This document shows, piece by piece, positions 27,559 to 37,587 of a stretch of DNA of 64,000 nt. Position numbers and translations under genes: made by a program. The notes under the pieces are model-generated. The model saw only the letters and a program-made list of their open reading frames with translations. It was not told the DNA's origin and did no database searches. This stretch comes from Perlucidibaca aquatica (GTDB lineage: Bacteria; Pseudomonadota; Gammaproteobacteria; Pseudomonadales; Moraxellaceae), in contig NZ_LZDB01000001.1 in assembly GCF_001676655.1 (NCBI RefSeq), positions 124,001 through 188,000 on the forward strand, in the 5' to 3' direction. Each line of letters opens with the position of its first letter. The stretch's first letter is position 1.

Positions 27559-28685
27559 TAGCGTGCTCCTTCCAAGTTCCGGCCACTACGAACGAAATCC
27601 CGAGCTGCTGAAGTCGCTGCCGGCTCAATGATAGGACCCGCTCCTGCTGCGGGTGCAGGCGCCGCAGGCACCGTGACCGCAGGCAAGCCCAGTTTATCCA
27701 TCGGCAAATAGAGCAACGGGGCCGCACCCTTGGGCTCAACCACCACTTTGCTGGTTTTGCTCATGACGTCATTCATCATGTCGAGGTACATACGCGAGCG
27801 CATGACCCCCGGATTCAAGCGGTACTCTGCCAGCAAGCCTCTAAAGCGGGAGGCATCACCTTGAGCGCGATCAACCACTTCTTGCTTGTAGCCAGTAGCA
27901 TCGGCCACCAAGCGCGCTGCCTGACCTCGCGCTTCCGGCACGATGCCATTCGCATAGGTCTCAGCTTGGTTTTTCAGACGCTCTTTATCTTCCTTGGCGC
28001 GAATCACATCATCAAATGCAGACTTCACGTCTTTCGGCGGCAATGCTTCCAAAATGTTCACGTTACGCACGCTTAGGCCGGTCTTGTAACGATCTAAATA
28101 CGATTGCAGGCGCGGCTGAATATCTTGCGCCACGCGCGCGCGGCCCTCGTTGAGGATCTGCGTCATCGTGCCATTACCCACGACATGACGCAGGGCTGAT
28201 TCGGTCGCATGCGCCAACGTGGACTCTGGGCTAGCAACCGACAAGGCATAAAGACGTGCATCAGCAATTCGGTATTGAACCGACAGTGAGATATCAACAA
28301 TGTTCTCATCTTCGGTAATCATGCTGGCATTGAGCGGCATCTGCTCCGTACGCTCAACATTTACTTTTTTTACCGAGTCCATTAAAGGCGGATGCCAATG
28401 CAAACCCGCTGTTTGGATGCTCTGATAGGCACCAAAGCGAAAAAGCACAGCGCGCTCGGCCTGCTCAACGCGATAGAAGCCAAACACCACCCAAAGCGCA
28501 AAGGCACCGAGCAGCAATAAGCGTGACAGCTGTTTTTCACCGGATGGATCTGAGCCATCAAACAGGCCGCCCAACTTTTCGGCCATCGAAGGCCCTTTAG
28601 GCCCGCCCGCCGCTGGCTTTCGCCCCCACGGATCCGGCTTCTCGCCTTCAGGCTTTTGCCCAGAACCTGGTTGATTCCACGCCAT
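27558..28685 (-). CDS. hflK: HflK, modulator of FtsH protease
   Basis: HflK is the partner of HflC in the FtsH complex. The 375-residue protein has a Gly/Pro/Lys-rich cytoplasmic N-terminus, one membrane segment at about 58-75, an SPFH domain (VEQAERAVLFRFGAY), and a coiled coil. The tail is rich in Ala and Pro. The frame is open 16 codons further upstream, but the ATG at 28685 has a GGGAG site and starts MAWNQPGSG as in relatives. It lies 13 bp after hflX and overlaps hflC. Confidence 0.96.
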   Translation of the reverse strand: MAWNQPGSGQKPEGEKPDPWGRKPAAGGPKGPSMAEKLGGLFDGSDPSGEKQLSRLLLLGAFALWVVFGFYRVEQAERAVLFRFGAYQSIQTAGLHWHPPLMDSVKKVNVERTEQMPLNASMITEDENIVDISLSVQYRIADARLYALSVASPESTLAHATESALRHVVGNGTMTQILNEGRARVAQDIQPRLQSYLDRYKTGLSVRNVNILEALPPKDVKSAFDDVIRAKEDKERLKNQAETYANGIVPEARGQAARLVADATGYKQEVVDRAQGDASRFRGLLAEYRLNPGVMRSRMYLDMMNDVMSKTSKVVVEPKGAAPLLYLPMDKLGLPAVTVPAAPAPAAGAGPIIEPAATSAARDFVRSGRNLEGAR

Positions 28686-28698
28686 CACTAAACTCCCA

Positions 28699-30006
28699 TT
28701 AGGCTGCTGCAGGGTCGAGATCAACCACCACATCAGCTCGCGTAAGCCCTTCGCGCACTAGCCATTGCGCCAAATCAGGGGTTTGAATTCTTACATGCAG
28801 GCGACAACCGCCCGCCTCATTTGTCACTTCTTCTTCCACCACACCCAAGCTGTATAGCCGAGAGCGCAAACGCGCAAGCTGGGGCGGCAACTCAAGCCAC
28901 AACCATTCCCAAGGTGTTGCCAGGCACGCCTGCATGGCCAGCAACAACTCATTCATGCCTGAGTTATCACGGGCAGAAATCCATACCGCTTGCGGGCGGC
29001 CTTGATCATCGCAATCAATGCTCGGCTCGCGATCGGCCAGTGCGTCAATTTTGTTGTAAACCAACAATACCGGCGCTGTCGCACCCACTTCTTGCAGCAC
29101 CGCCTGAACGGCCCGCAAATGAATATCTCGATCTGCACTCGCCGCATCGACGACATGCAAAAGCAAATCCGCTTGCGCGGTTTCTTCTAGCGTAGCGCGA
29201 AAAGCATCCACCAACTGATGCGGCAAATGGCGCACAAAACCCACCGTATCGGCCAGCACCATGGGGCCGATGCCATCTAAGTTGAGGCGCCGCAAGGTAG
29301 GGTCGAGAGTAGCAAACAAGCGATCATCTGCGTAGACATCAGCGCCAGCTAATCGGTTAAAGAGTGTTGATTTTCCCGCGTTGGTGTAGCCCACCAACGA
29401 GACCGTGGGCATGCCTGCTTTTTGCCGAGCCGCTCGCCCTTGTGCGCGCGTTTGACGCACTTTCTCCAAACGCTCTTTCAGGTTTTCAATCCGAATACGC
29501 AGGAGGCGGCGGTCCGTTTCGAGCTGCGTTTCACCGGGGCCGCGCAAGCCAATGCCGCCCTTTTGACGCTCCAAGTGAGTCCAGCCCCGCACCAATCGTG
29601 ACGATAAATGATCGAGCTGGGCTAGCTCTACTTGCAGCTTGCCTTCATGGGTACGCGCACGTTGCGCGAAAATATCCAAAATCAGCCCGGTGCGATCCAA
29701 CACACGGCACTTCAGGACACTTTCCAGATTGCGCTCTTGAGCAGGCGATAAGGCGTGATTAAACAGCACGACCTCAGCGTTCAGCTCAGCGACCAAGGCC
29801 GCGATTTCAGCGACCTTGCCGCTGCCGGCATAAAGCCGTGCGTCGGGTCGCTGACGAGAGCCCGTGACGATAGTGAGCACCTGCACATCAGCCGAAGCCG
29901 CTAGCAGCTCAAACTCATGCAGGTCTTCATCTTGGCCGTGCTGCTTTAGCTCAAGATGAACCAAAATGGCGCGCTCACCACCCGCTGGCCGCTCAAAGTA
30001 CTCCAT
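28699..30006 (-). CDS. hflX: Ribosome-associated GTPase HflX
   Basis: HflX is a GTPase that splits stalled or heat-damaged 70S ribosomes. The 435-residue product has an N-terminal nucleotide-binding-like domain, a helical linker with the GGIGLRGPGETQLETDRR motif, and a G domain. The G domain has G1 GYTNAGKS, DTVGF as G3 and YNKID as G4. It lies 8 bp after hfq in the conserved hfq-hflX-hflK-hflC order. Confidence 0.97.
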   Translation of the reverse strand: MEYFERPAGGERAILVHLELKQHGQDEDLHEFELLAASADVQVLTIVTGSRQRPDARLYAGSGKVAEIAALVAELNAEVVLFNHALSPAQERNLESVLKCRVLDRTGLILDIFAQRARTHEGKLQVELAQLDHLSSRLVRGWTHLERQKGGIGLRGPGETQLETDRRLLRIRIENLKERLEKVRQTRAQGRAARQKAGMPTVSLVGYTNAGKSTLFNRLAGADVYADDRLFATLDPTLRRLNLDGIGPMVLADTVGFVRHLPHQLVDAFRATLEETAQADLLLHVVDAASADRDIHLRAVQAVLQEVGATAPVLLVYNKIDALADREPSIDCDDQGRPQAVWISARDNSGMNELLLAMQACLATPWEWLWLELPPQLARLRSRLYSLGVVEEEVTNEAGGCRLHVRIQTPDLAQWLVREGLTRADVVVDLDPAAA

Positions 30007-30014
30007 GCCAGACC

Positions 30015-30332
30015 TCAGGTGAAGCTTGGCTGATCTTCATCATCCTCGTCATCGAAATCTTCAAGGCTGGAGGCCGTACCGGCCACTGCACCGCCAATCG
30101 GCACGGTGCTACCTGGCAAGCTGGTGCGCGGATTACGCGCTGGAACCACCGTAGAAATTGCGTGCTTATAGACCATTTGGCTAACGGTATTTTTCAGCAG
30201 CACCACGTATTGGTCGAAAGACTCAATTTGGCCCTGCAGCTTGATGCCATTAACCAAGAAAATAGAAACGGGAATACGCTCTTTGCGCAGTGCGTTCAGG
30301 AATGGATCCTGCAATGTTTGTCCCTTAGACAT
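30015..30332 (-). CDS. hfq: RNA chaperone Hfq
   Basis: Hfq is a hexameric Sm-like protein that pairs small RNAs with mRNAs. The 105-residue product has the Sm1 and Sm2 motifs ([25 protein letters not shown] and the YKHAIST region) within residues 1-70. An extended acidic C-terminal tail ([11 protein letters not shown]) may auto-inhibit RNA binding. It has a GAGGAAG ribosome-binding site. The 90-bp gap to miaA holds a short GACTC/GAGTC inverted repeat but no clear terminator. Confidence 0.98.
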   Translation of the reverse strand: MSKGQTLQDPFLNALRKERIPVSIFLVNGIKLQGQIESFDQYVVLLKNTVSQMVYKHAISTVVPARNPRTSLPGSTVPIGGAVAGTASSLEDFDDEDDEDQPSFT

Positions 30333-30466
30333 AAAAACTTCCTCAAATGACTCAAAATGAGTCGATCCAAATGGACCAGCCTAGCGCCGGCTCTCTGCAA
30401 AGCAGAAATGGCCACCCCAAAAACAGGGCAACTTGATAATCACTGTGGGGGCAGTTGCGATTTATT

Positions 30467-31423
30467 TCAAGCGGACGCCGACAGAAGTGCAGAGACATGT
30501 GCGACTAAGTCGTCACGCTGAGGGTCTAACCAGGTGACATGAGGAAAGCTTCGCAACCAGGTAAGCTGGCGCTTTGCGAGCTGACGCGTAGCGGCCACAC
30601 CGCGTTCGCGCAATTCCTTGGCATCAAATTCGCCATCCAAATATTGCCAAACTTGGCGATAGCCAACAGAGCGCATCGACGGCAAGCCTAGATGCAGGTC
30701 GCCGCGCTGACGCAATGCTTGCACTTCCTCAATCAAGCCCTGCGACAGCATCTGATCGAAGCGCAGCGCAATCCGCTGGTGCAATACCGCTCGGTCTGGG
30801 GGCGAAATCGCCAACCAATGCATCTGCCACGGCAGCGCCTCCACAGGCGATTGCTCCGCATGCCAGGCAGTCAAGGTTTTGCCCGTCAACAGCCAGACCT
30901 CCAAGGCGCGCTGTAAGCGCTGGCTATCATGTGGCGGAATACGAGCGGCTGCGACCGGATCCACGGCCTGCAAGCGCGCATGCAATGCCGGCCAGCCTTC
31001 ACGAGCGGCATCAGCATCGAGTTCGGCACGCAATTCGGCATTGGCCTCTGGCAACTGCGCCAGGCCATCTCGCAGCACCTTGAAATACATCATGGTGCCG
31101 CCCACTAAAATCGGCACACGCCCTGCTGACGTAATTTCGTGCATGGCTTGCAAGGCATCGCGACGAAACTCGGCGGCCGAATACGCCTGTGCAGGATCTA
31201 GAATGTCGATGAGGCGATGCGGTGCCAACGCCAGCTCGTCCGCTGATGGCTTGGCCGTACCAATATCCATGCCCCGGTAAATCATGCCGGAATCCACCGA
31301 GATAATTTCACCGACGCCCTGCGCCACTAACGCCATGGCTAAGGCAGTTTTTCCGGCCGCAGTGGGGCCCATCAAACATAAGGCGGGAGGCAACGTGGCG
31401 GGCGCCTGTGTCAGAGCGGACAT
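30467..31423 (-). CDS. miaA: tRNA dimethylallyltransferase MiaA
   Basis: MiaA adds a dimethylallyl group to A37 of tRNAs that read UNN codons. The 318-residue product has the P-loop GPTAAGKT near residue 19, [16 protein letters not shown], and the HRLIDILDP motif. The frame extends 25 codons upstream inside mutL, but the ATG at 31423 overlaps the mutL stop as TAATG and fits the family start, which suggests coupling. Confidence 0.96.
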   Translation of the reverse strand: MSALTQAPATLPPALCLMGPTAAGKTALAMALVAQGVGEIISVDSGMIYRGMDIGTAKPSADELALAPHRLIDILDPAQAYSAAEFRRDALQAMHEITSAGRVPILVGGTMMYFKVLRDGLAQLPEANAELRAELDADAAREGWPALHARLQAVDPVAAARIPPHDSQRLQRALEVWLLTGKTLTAWHAEQSPVEALPWQMHWLAISPPDRAVLHQRIALRFDQMLSQGLIEEVQALRQRGDLHLGLPSMRSVGYRQVWQYLDGEFDAKELRERGVAATRQLAKRQLTWLRSFPHVTWLDPQRDDLVAHVSALLSASA

Positions 31424-33234
31424 TAGCGACCCCGCATAAAAAGCCGATCGAGATCCGCCATAGTCAGGCGCGTCCACGTCGGGCGGCCATGGTTGCATTG
31501 GCCGCTGCGCTCCGTGGCTTCCATATCACGCAGAAGCGCATTCATTTCGGTCAGACTTAATTGACGATTGGCACGAACGGCACCGTGGCAGGCCATCGTG
31601 GCCATCAACTCATTGCGCTGCTCTTCTACCCGCCGCGTTTGACCATGGGTGAGCAGGTCCGACAGCACATCACGCACTAAAGCTTCTGCGCCTGCCTGCG
31701 CCAACAAGGACGGTACAGCCCGAATTAACAAGGTCTCTGGACCTACGCGCTGCAGGGCAATGCCCATTTCCGTGAGCGCTGCTTCACTGGTTTCCGCTAG
31801 ATCGGCTTCACGCTGGCTAACCGCCAGACTAATGGGCACCAGCAGCGGCTGCGCCACAATGCCTTCACCACCCTGAGCTCGCTTCAAACGCTCATAAACG
31901 ATGCGCTCGTGCGCCGCATGCATGTCCACCAGAATCAACCCCTCGGCATTTTGCGCCAAAATATAGACGCCATGCAGCTGCCCCAAGGCATAACCCAAGG
32001 GCGGCGGCCCTGCCTGATCATCCGACATAGCCATCGCTGGCGCGGTCGCGGGGACACGCAGATATTCTGCAAAGGCTTCTCGCGCTGACCCGCCGGCACT
32101 CCAGTCCAACCCGGCCTGGTGAGTGGGCGCGGCATATTGAGGCATCTCGCCTGCCAGCGCTGGGCTCACCGAACCCGATGCGTCCAGCCAGGCCCCCGCT
32201 GTCTCATGATGCACGGGCGCGGCATCCTGCGGGCGCACACTCGCCAACGCACGATGCAAACCCCGGTAAATAATGTCGTGAACACTGCGTTGCTCGCGAA
32301 AGCGCACTTCGTGCTTTGTCGGATGCACATTCACATCGACCGCCGCCGGATCTATATCAAGATACAGCACAAATGCCGGATGACGCCCATGGAATAAGAC
32401 ATCCGCATAGGCCTGACGCACCGCATGCGAGACGGTTTTATCGCGAACATGGCGACCATTGACAAAAAAATACTGGAGATCGGCTTGTGCACGCGAGAAC
32501 GTTGGCAAGGCAATCCATCCGTGTAAATGAATTCCTGCCGACTCAATGGACACTGGCTGCGCTGCCGCGACAAAGGCCGGGCCACAGACCTGACTCAAGC
32601 GTCGCTTTAAGGACAGCTCATCGTGTGCGGGCTTGAGCTGCCAGAGCTGGCGTTGGTTATGACTCAGGCTAAAACTGACCTGCGGCGCCACCAAGGCCAG
32701 TCGGCGCACGGTTTCCTCTAAATGACCGAATTCGGTGGTTTCACTGCGCAAAAACTTCCGGCGGGCGGGCGTATTAAAAAACAAATCGCGCACATCAACC
32801 GTCGTTCCGCGTGGATGACGCGAGGGCTCGACCACCGCCGACATATCACGCCCTTCTGAGCGCACGGCCCAGCCCACACCCTCTTCCACTTGGCTAGAAG
32901 TGAGTGTGAGGCGAGACACCGACGCAATCGAAGCCAAGGCTTCTCCACGAAACCCTAAGGTGGCCACGGCTTCTAGATCGTCTAAATGATGGATTTTGCT
33001 GGTGGCATGACGCGCCAAGGCTAACGGCAAGTCTTCCCTAGCAATGCCGTCGCCATCATCGCGAATACGCAGCCCGGCTATACCACCCTGCTCGACTTGA
33101 ACATCAATGGCGCGTGCGCCGGCATCAATGGCGTTTTCAATCAGCTCTTTCGCTACCGAGGCGGGTCGCTCAACGACTTCCCCCGCGGCTATCTGGTTAG
33201 CCAGGCGGGCATCAAGCAAATGAATTCGGGCCAC
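31423..33234 (-). CDS. mutL: DNA mismatch repair protein MutL
   Basis: MutL is the GHKL ATPase that couples mismatch recognition to strand incision. The 603-residue product has the N-terminal motifs [17 protein letters not shown] and GFRGEAL. The C-terminal domain has [20 protein letters not shown] and CNHGRP segments that match the endonuclease-type MutL motifs absent from E. coli. It starts with GTG at 33234 after a GAGG site. It lies 9 bp after the amidase gene and overlaps miaA. Confidence 0.96.
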   Translation of the reverse strand: MARIHLLDARLANQIAAGEVVERPASVAKELIENAIDAGARAIDVQVEQGGIAGLRIRDDGDGIAREDLPLALARHATSKIHHLDDLEAVATLGFRGEALASIASVSRLTLTSSQVEEGVGWAVRSEGRDMSAVVEPSRHPRGTTVDVRDLFFNTPARRKFLRSETTEFGHLEETVRRLALVAPQVSFSLSHNQRQLWQLKPAHDELSLKRRLSQVCGPAFVAAAQPVSIESAGIHLHGWIALPTFSRAQADLQYFFVNGRHVRDKTVSHAVRQAYADVLFHGRHPAFVLYLDIDPAAVDVNVHPTKHEVRFREQRSVHDIIYRGLHRALASVRPQDAAPVHHETAGAWLDASGSVSPALAGEMPQYAAPTHQAGLDWSAGGSAREAFAEYLRVPATAPAMAMSDDQAGPPPLGYALGQLHGVYILAQNAEGLILVDMHAAHERIVYERLKRAQGGEGIVAQPLLVPISLAVSQREADLAETSEAALTEMGIALQRVGPETLLIRAVPSLLAQAGAEALVRDVLSDLLTHGQTRRVEEQRNELMATMACHGAVRANRQLSLTEMNALLRDMEATERSGQCNHGRPTWTRLTMADLDRLFMRGR

Positions 33235-33243
33235 GCGGCAACC

Positions 33244-34494
33244 TCAGTTTTGATCGAAATAGGTGCCAGGCACCGGATACTGACGACAGAAATTGAGAAT
33301 TCCGTTGCCAATCTTTACTGCCAATTCGCGCTGATAGTCACTATCGGCTAAGCGCTGCTCTTCATCTGGATTCGAAATAAACCCCGTCTCAACCAGTAGC
33401 GACACCATGCCCGGCTCTTTTAAAACAGCAAAGCCGGCCTGCTCCACTCGTGGGCTGTGCAATTTACCCACTAACGGCTGCATTTCTCCCAAGATCATCC
33501 GGCCCATTTCCAAGCTGTGCTTGAGCGTGCCTTCAATCAACATGCCGGCTAAAACACCGGAAATATCATCGCTCACGGCCACCGCGCCGCCGATCAAATC
33601 CGATTTATTTTCTTGCTCCGCTAACTGCTGGGCAAATCGGGAGGTTGCGCTATTGGCACCCTTTAGTGACAAGGCGAATACTGAAGCACCATGCGCTTTA
33701 CGATTGGGCGCTGAATCGGCGTGAATCGAGACAAAAATATCGGCTCGGTGCTCTTCACGGCCAATTTTGCGACGCTGCTGCAACGGTATAAAAAAGTCGC
33801 CATCGCGCGTTAACTCAGCCTTAATTCCGTCTTGATCATTGAGATAGTTCGCCAGCTCACGGGAAATCGCTAGGGTCACCCGCTTTTCATGCGTACCCAT
33901 ACTGCCAATCGCGCCGGGATCTTCCCCACCATGACCAGGATCAATTGAAACGACGATCTTACGTCCACTGGATTTAAACAGGCCGGACAACCCACGCGAG
34001 GGTTTTTCCGGCAACTTAACTTCAGGCAGTTTAGGTTCGGCGCGAACCGCGGCTTTAGCCTTCGCGGGAGGCACTACCTCAATGACGGTATTGGTATTTC
34101 GAGGCAAGAGATCAATAACGAGGCGATGCTGGTATTGCGCGCTTGGGCTAAGCGCAAATACTTTGGCCTCTGCTTCTTGCTTTAAATCCAGGATCAGTCG
34201 CGGCGTACGCGAGCTCGTATCCAGACGCATCGCCTCGAGAGCACCCACTTGAGCGGGCCAGCGCGGCCCTTCTATTGTGGTATTGGCCCCAGGCAGCAAA
34301 ATAATAATGCGGCCCGGCGTGCTGTCTTCGCTGACACGAAACTCGGTTGCTTTATCCAGCTCTAAAACTAAACGGGTACTGTCCTCGCCGCTCCAAGAGC
34401 GAACTCCGACGATTTGCGCCGCTAAGGTGCTCGCAGACCATAAACAGAATGCCGATACGAAAAGCCAACGCCCCCAACCTAACGCCTGCTTCAT
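33244..34494 (-). CDS. N-acetylmuramoyl-L-alanine amidase with AMIN domain
   Basis: This periplasmic zinc amidase cleaves peptidoglycan stems to separate daughter cells. The 416-residue product has a signal peptide (about 1-26, cleavage after TLAA), an AMIN septal-targeting domain (about 28-140), a linker, and an Amidase_3 domain from about 177. That domain has the zinc motif SIDPGHGGEDPGA, SIHADSAPN, and the C-terminal glutamate in LVETGFISNP. There is no LysM domain, so the architecture is AmiC-like although the locus is where amiB usually sits. The 4-bp ATGA overlap with tsaE indicates coupling. Confidence 0.93.
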   Translation of the reverse strand: MKQALGWGRWLFVSAFCLWSASTLAAQIVGVRSWSGEDSTRLVLELDKATEFRVSEDSTPGRIIILLPGANTTIEGPRWPAQVGALEAMRLDTSSRTPRLILDLKQEAEAKVFALSPSAQYQHRLVIDLLPRNTNTVIEVVPPAKAKAAVRAEPKLPEVKLPEKPSRGLSGLFKSSGRKIVVSIDPGHGGEDPGAIGSMGTHEKRVTLAISRELANYLNDQDGIKAELTRDGDFFIPLQQRRKIGREEHRADIFVSIHADSAPNRKAHGASVFALSLKGANSATSRFAQQLAEQENKSDLIGGAVAVSDDISGVLAGMLIEGTLKHSLEMGRMILGEMQPLVGKLHSPRVEQAGFAVLKEPGMVSLLVETGFISNPDEEQRLADSDYQRELAVKIGNGILNFCRQYPVPGTYFDQN

Positions 34495-34958
34495 GCAAAA
34501 GTTCTCATATAAATATCGTTAGCCGCACGAGATACAGCCGTCAGACGCGCAACTCGCCCAGAACCACTCTCAGCAACATCTAGGGCTATCAACCAATCCG
34601 GTGACGGCAGCAACGGTTCGCCACGAACTGGCCACTCCACTAGCGCCAAGGCCTGAGGGTGAAAGTAATCTCTAAAGCCCATGAGCTCCAGCTCTTCCGG
34701 ATCGATTAATCGGTACAAATCAAAGTGATAAATCGTGGTGTCCGGCAGCTCATAAGGCTCGACCAAGGTATAGGTCGGGCTTTTGACTGGGCCTGTATGC
34801 CCATACGCCTGCAAAATTCCGCGCGTCAGCGTTGTCTTTCCAGCCCCTAAATCACCCTGCAAATAGACCACGCCTGAGCCTGAAAATAACTTGCCCAGCG
34901 TTTGCCCTAGAGCAACTGTCGCTTCAGCGTCGGCTAAATTAAATGTTTGAGATGACAT
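34491..34958 (-). CDS. tsaE: tRNA threonylcarbamoyladenosine biosynthesis ATPase TsaE
   Basis: TsaE is the ATPase that resets the TsaB-TsaD complex making the t6A modification at A37 of ANN-decoding tRNAs. The 155-residue product has the P-loop GDLGAGKTTL, SPTYTLVEPY and HFDLYRL motifs. A GTG four codons upstream is possible, but the ATG at 34958 aligns better with family starts. It sits 13 bp after nnrD and overlaps the amidase gene by 4 bp. Confidence 0.95.
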   Translation of the reverse strand: MSSQTFNLADAEATVALGQTLGKLFSGSGVVYLQGDLGAGKTTLTRGILQAYGHTGPVKSPTYTLVEPYELPDTTIYHFDLYRLIDPEELELMGFRDYFHPQALALVEWPVRGEPLLPSPDWLIALDVAESGSGRVARLTAVSRAANDIYMRTFA

Positions 34959-34971
34959 CAACAAACTCACT

Positions 34972-35823
34972 TTAAAGCATCTTAGGGTTCAATAAGTGGC
35001 GCAAAGGCTGCCATAAATCGGAGGCCAGCATTCCTCGCTGCCCCTGTTCAGCGGCTATATCACCGGCACGGGCATGCAAACTCACCGCCAGCGCCGCCGC
35101 CTCAAATACAGGCACATGCTGTGCCAACAACGCCGCAACCACGCCCGCCAAAATATCGCCCATTCCCGCCGTGGCCATGCCCGGATTGCCCGCAGGGCAT
35201 TGCCAACATTGCTTATCGTCGCTAATTAACGAGCCCGCACCTTTAAGGATGACGACCCCGCCATACCGCGACTGCAACGCCTTAACTGCCGACACTCGAT
35301 CCTGCTGAACCGCTTGCACTGAACAGTTCAACAAGCGCGCCGCCTCACCCGGATGCGGCGTCAGCACACGCTCAGGATGGGGCTGCGGATTTTGTGCCAG
35401 CCAGCTCAAACCATCTGCGTCTAATACTTGTTTTTCTCCGGCCTCGGCCAACGTAGGCCAGAGCTGCTGCGCCCATGCCCCCAGCCCCAGTCCAGGACCA
35501 ACCACCACCACTCGCGCCCCGCTCAGCAAGGGCTGCAAATCGCTGCGCTGAGCCACCGATTTCGCCATTAGCTCAGGCCGGTGCAGCCATAACGTAGCCG
35601 CTGTTAGCGGAGCGCAAGCCACCTGCGTAACGCCTGCGCCACACCGTAATGCCGTTTCTGCCGCCAGCAAAATAGCCCCGCTATAGCCGACATCACCGCC
35701 CACCAAAAGCGTGGGTCCGAACTGCCCTTTATGGGCATCACGCGCACGGGGCTTCAGCCAGCACTGCGCTAAGTCAGCATGCAGCGCATCTGTGATCAGG
35801 ATGGGGTTGGTCTTGGTGGTCAT
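34972..35823 (-). CDS. nnrD: ADP-dependent NAD(P)H-hydrate dehydratase (single-domain)
   Basis: This enzyme repairs damaged NAD(P)H by dehydrating NADHX and NADPHX. The 283-residue ribokinase-fold product has the LVGGDVGYSGAILLAA start region, VVGPGLG, LTPHPGEAARLL and the GNPGMATAGMGDILAGVV motif with the catalytic aspartate. E. coli Nnr and the usual protein at this locus are fusions with an N-terminal epimerase. The epimerase domain is missing here and not encoded nearby. It diverges from queG by only 17 bp. Confidence 0.92.
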   Translation of the reverse strand: MTTKTNPILITDALHADLAQCWLKPRARDAHKGQFGPTLLVGGDVGYSGAILLAAETALRCGAGVTQVACAPLTAATLWLHRPELMAKSVAQRSDLQPLLSGARVVVVGPGLGLGAWAQQLWPTLAEAGEKQVLDADGLSWLAQNPQPHPERVLTPHPGEAARLLNCSVQAVQQDRVSAVKALQSRYGGVVILKGAGSLISDDKQCWQCPAGNPGMATAGMGDILAGVVAALLAQHVPVFEAAALAVSLHARAGDIAAEQGQRGMLASDLWQPLRHLLNPKML

Positions 35824-35840
35824 CCCCTAAGAATGGCAGA

Positions 35841-36953
35841 ATGCGCGCCATGAGGCGACTCCCTGTACAGCAAGAAGCCAGCAATACGCTTAATTTTAAC
35901 GAACTCGCCACCGACATTAAGCGCTGGGGGCGAGAACTCGGCTTTCAACAAGTCGGCATTACCGACACCGACCTCGGCGAGCACCCTGAGCATCTGGCGA
36001 ACTGGCTGGACAAGGGCTTTCAAGCCAATATGGAGTGGTTGCGCGAGCCCAAACGTGTCGACCCGGAAGCATTAATTCCAGGCACGAAACGCATCATTAG
36101 TTTGCGCATGGACTATTTGCCGGCCGAACCACGCATCCATGAAATTCTGAATGACGGTAACCGAGCTTACTTGGCGCGTTATGCCCTTGGCCGCGACTAC
36201 CACAAAATTATTCGCAAACGCCTACAACACCTGGCGGACCGCATTGTTGCAGCGGTCGGACCATTTGGTTATCGCGCCTTTGTCGACTCCGCCCCCGTGC
36301 TGGAAAAAGCGCTGGCCAGTAAAGCGGGCCTCGGCTGGATGGGCAAGCACACGGTCATTTTGAACCGCAGCGCTGGCTCCTACTTTTTCCTGGGGGAATT
36401 ATTTACCGACTTACCGCTACCCGTGGATACGCCCGTCACGAATCATTGCGGCAGCTGCCAAGCCTGTATCGATGTTTGCCCCACAAAAGCCATCGTCGCA
36501 CCGTACACACTTGATGCCGGCAAATGCATTAGCTATTTAACGATTGAATACCGCGGCGTCATTCCTGTGGAATTAAGGCGAGCTATCGGTAACCGCATTT
36601 TTGGTTGCGATGATTGCCAACTGGTTTGCCCGTGGAATCGCTACGCTCAAGCCAGTCAGGAGGCCGCCTTCACGCCCCGCCACGCCTTTGATGGCCCACC
36701 CCTGCTCGATCTTTGGGCTTGGGATGAAGCCACCTGGCTAAAGCAAACCGAAGGCATGCCCCTGCGCCGCATGAACTATCCCAGTTGGCTGAGGAATCTC
36801 TCGATCGCCTTGGGCAACGCGCCCCAGTCTGCAGCGATTTTGACAGCACTTCAGGCGCGCAAGCAGTCGCTCGCAGACAGCGGGCAACTCGATGACGTGC
36901 TGGCCGAGCACCTAGACTGGGCGATCTGCCAGCAACAACTTACTCTTCGCTAA
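35841..36953 (+). CDS. queG: Epoxyqueuosine reductase QueG
   Basis: QueG performs the last step of queuosine synthesis in tRNA, using cobalamin and two 4Fe-4S clusters. The 370-residue product has the [12 protein letters not shown] motif with the catalytic aspartate. Its cluster motifs are [15 protein letters not shown] and [11 protein letters not shown], with another cysteine upstream. The start could also be the ATG three codons later. It diverges from nnrD and its 3' end overlaps orn by 14 bp on the opposite strand. Confidence 0.96.
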   Translation: MRAMRRLPVQQEASNTLNFNELATDIKRWGRELGFQQVGITDTDLGEHPEHLANWLDKGFQANMEWLREPKRVDPEALIPGTKRIISLRMDYLPAEPRIHEILNDGNRAYLARYALGRDYHKIIRKRLQHLADRIVAAVGPFGYRAFVDSAPVLEKALASKAGLGWMGKHTVILNRSAGSYFFLGELFTDLPLPVDTPVTNHCGSCQACIDVCPTKAIVAPYTLDAGKCISYLTIEYRGVIPVELRRAIGNRIFGCDDCQLVCPWNRYAQASQEAAFTPRHAFDGPPLLDLWAWDEATWLKQTEGMPLRRMNYPSWLRNLSIALGNAPQSAAILTALQARKQSLADSGQLDDVLAEHLDWAICQQQLTLR

Positions 36954-37506
36954 AGCCAGGCAGCTTGAAGAAGTACTGACGGTAGTAGCGCAATTCTTCA
37001 ATGGAGTCCTTCACGTCATCCAAGGCCAGATGCGAGCTCTTCTTGGTGAATCGCTGCAACAAATCGGGATACCAGCGACGCGCCAACTCTTTAACCGTGC
37101 TCACATCTAAATTGCGGTAGTGAAAGAATGACTCGAGCTTGGGCATGCTGCGATACAAGAAGCGGCGATCTTGGCAAATAGAGTTGCCGCAAATTGGCGA
37201 CTTTTTTGGGTCCACAAAACGACTCAAAAACTCCAGCGTCTGCGCTTCAGCATCGGCTTCTGAAATGGTGCTGCGTCGCACGCGAGAGATCAGGCCTGAG
37301 TTGCCGTGTTGCGTGGTATTCCACTCGTCCATGGCGTTTAACACGATGTCTTTTTGGTGAATGGCCAGCACTGGGCCTTCCGCCAAGATGTTGAGATGCG
37401 CATCGGTGACGATGGTGGCAATCTCGATAATACGATCGGTGTCGGGGTTGAGCCCGGTCATCTCCAAGTCAATCCAGACCAGATTGCTCGCTTTGTTAAT
37501 ACTCAT
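36940..37506 (-). CDS. orn: Oligoribonuclease
   Basis: Orn is a DEDDh exonuclease that degrades 2-5 nt RNAs and the diguanylate pGpG, finishing RNA turnover and c-di-GMP breakdown. The 188-residue product has WIDLEMTGL with D and E, the [10 protein letters not shown] region, and a C-terminal [12 protein letters not shown] with the catalytic His and Asp. The ATG at 37506 follows a GGGAG site. It diverges from rsgA. Confidence 0.97.
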   Translation of the reverse strand: MSINKASNLVWIDLEMTGLNPDTDRIIEIATIVTDAHLNILAEGPVLAIHQKDIVLNAMDEWNTTQHGNSGLISRVRRSTISEADAEAQTLEFLSRFVDPKKSPICGNSICQDRRFLYRSMPKLESFFHYRNLDVSTVKELARRWYPDLLQRFTKKSSHLALDDVKDSIEELRYYRQYFFKLPGFSEE

Positions 37507-37587
37507 GAACACTCCCAGCACTCGCCATCAGTGGCACAATGGTCGCAAGCATAGCAGACCGCGACAGCCCAGCCCGATAGGAATTGC

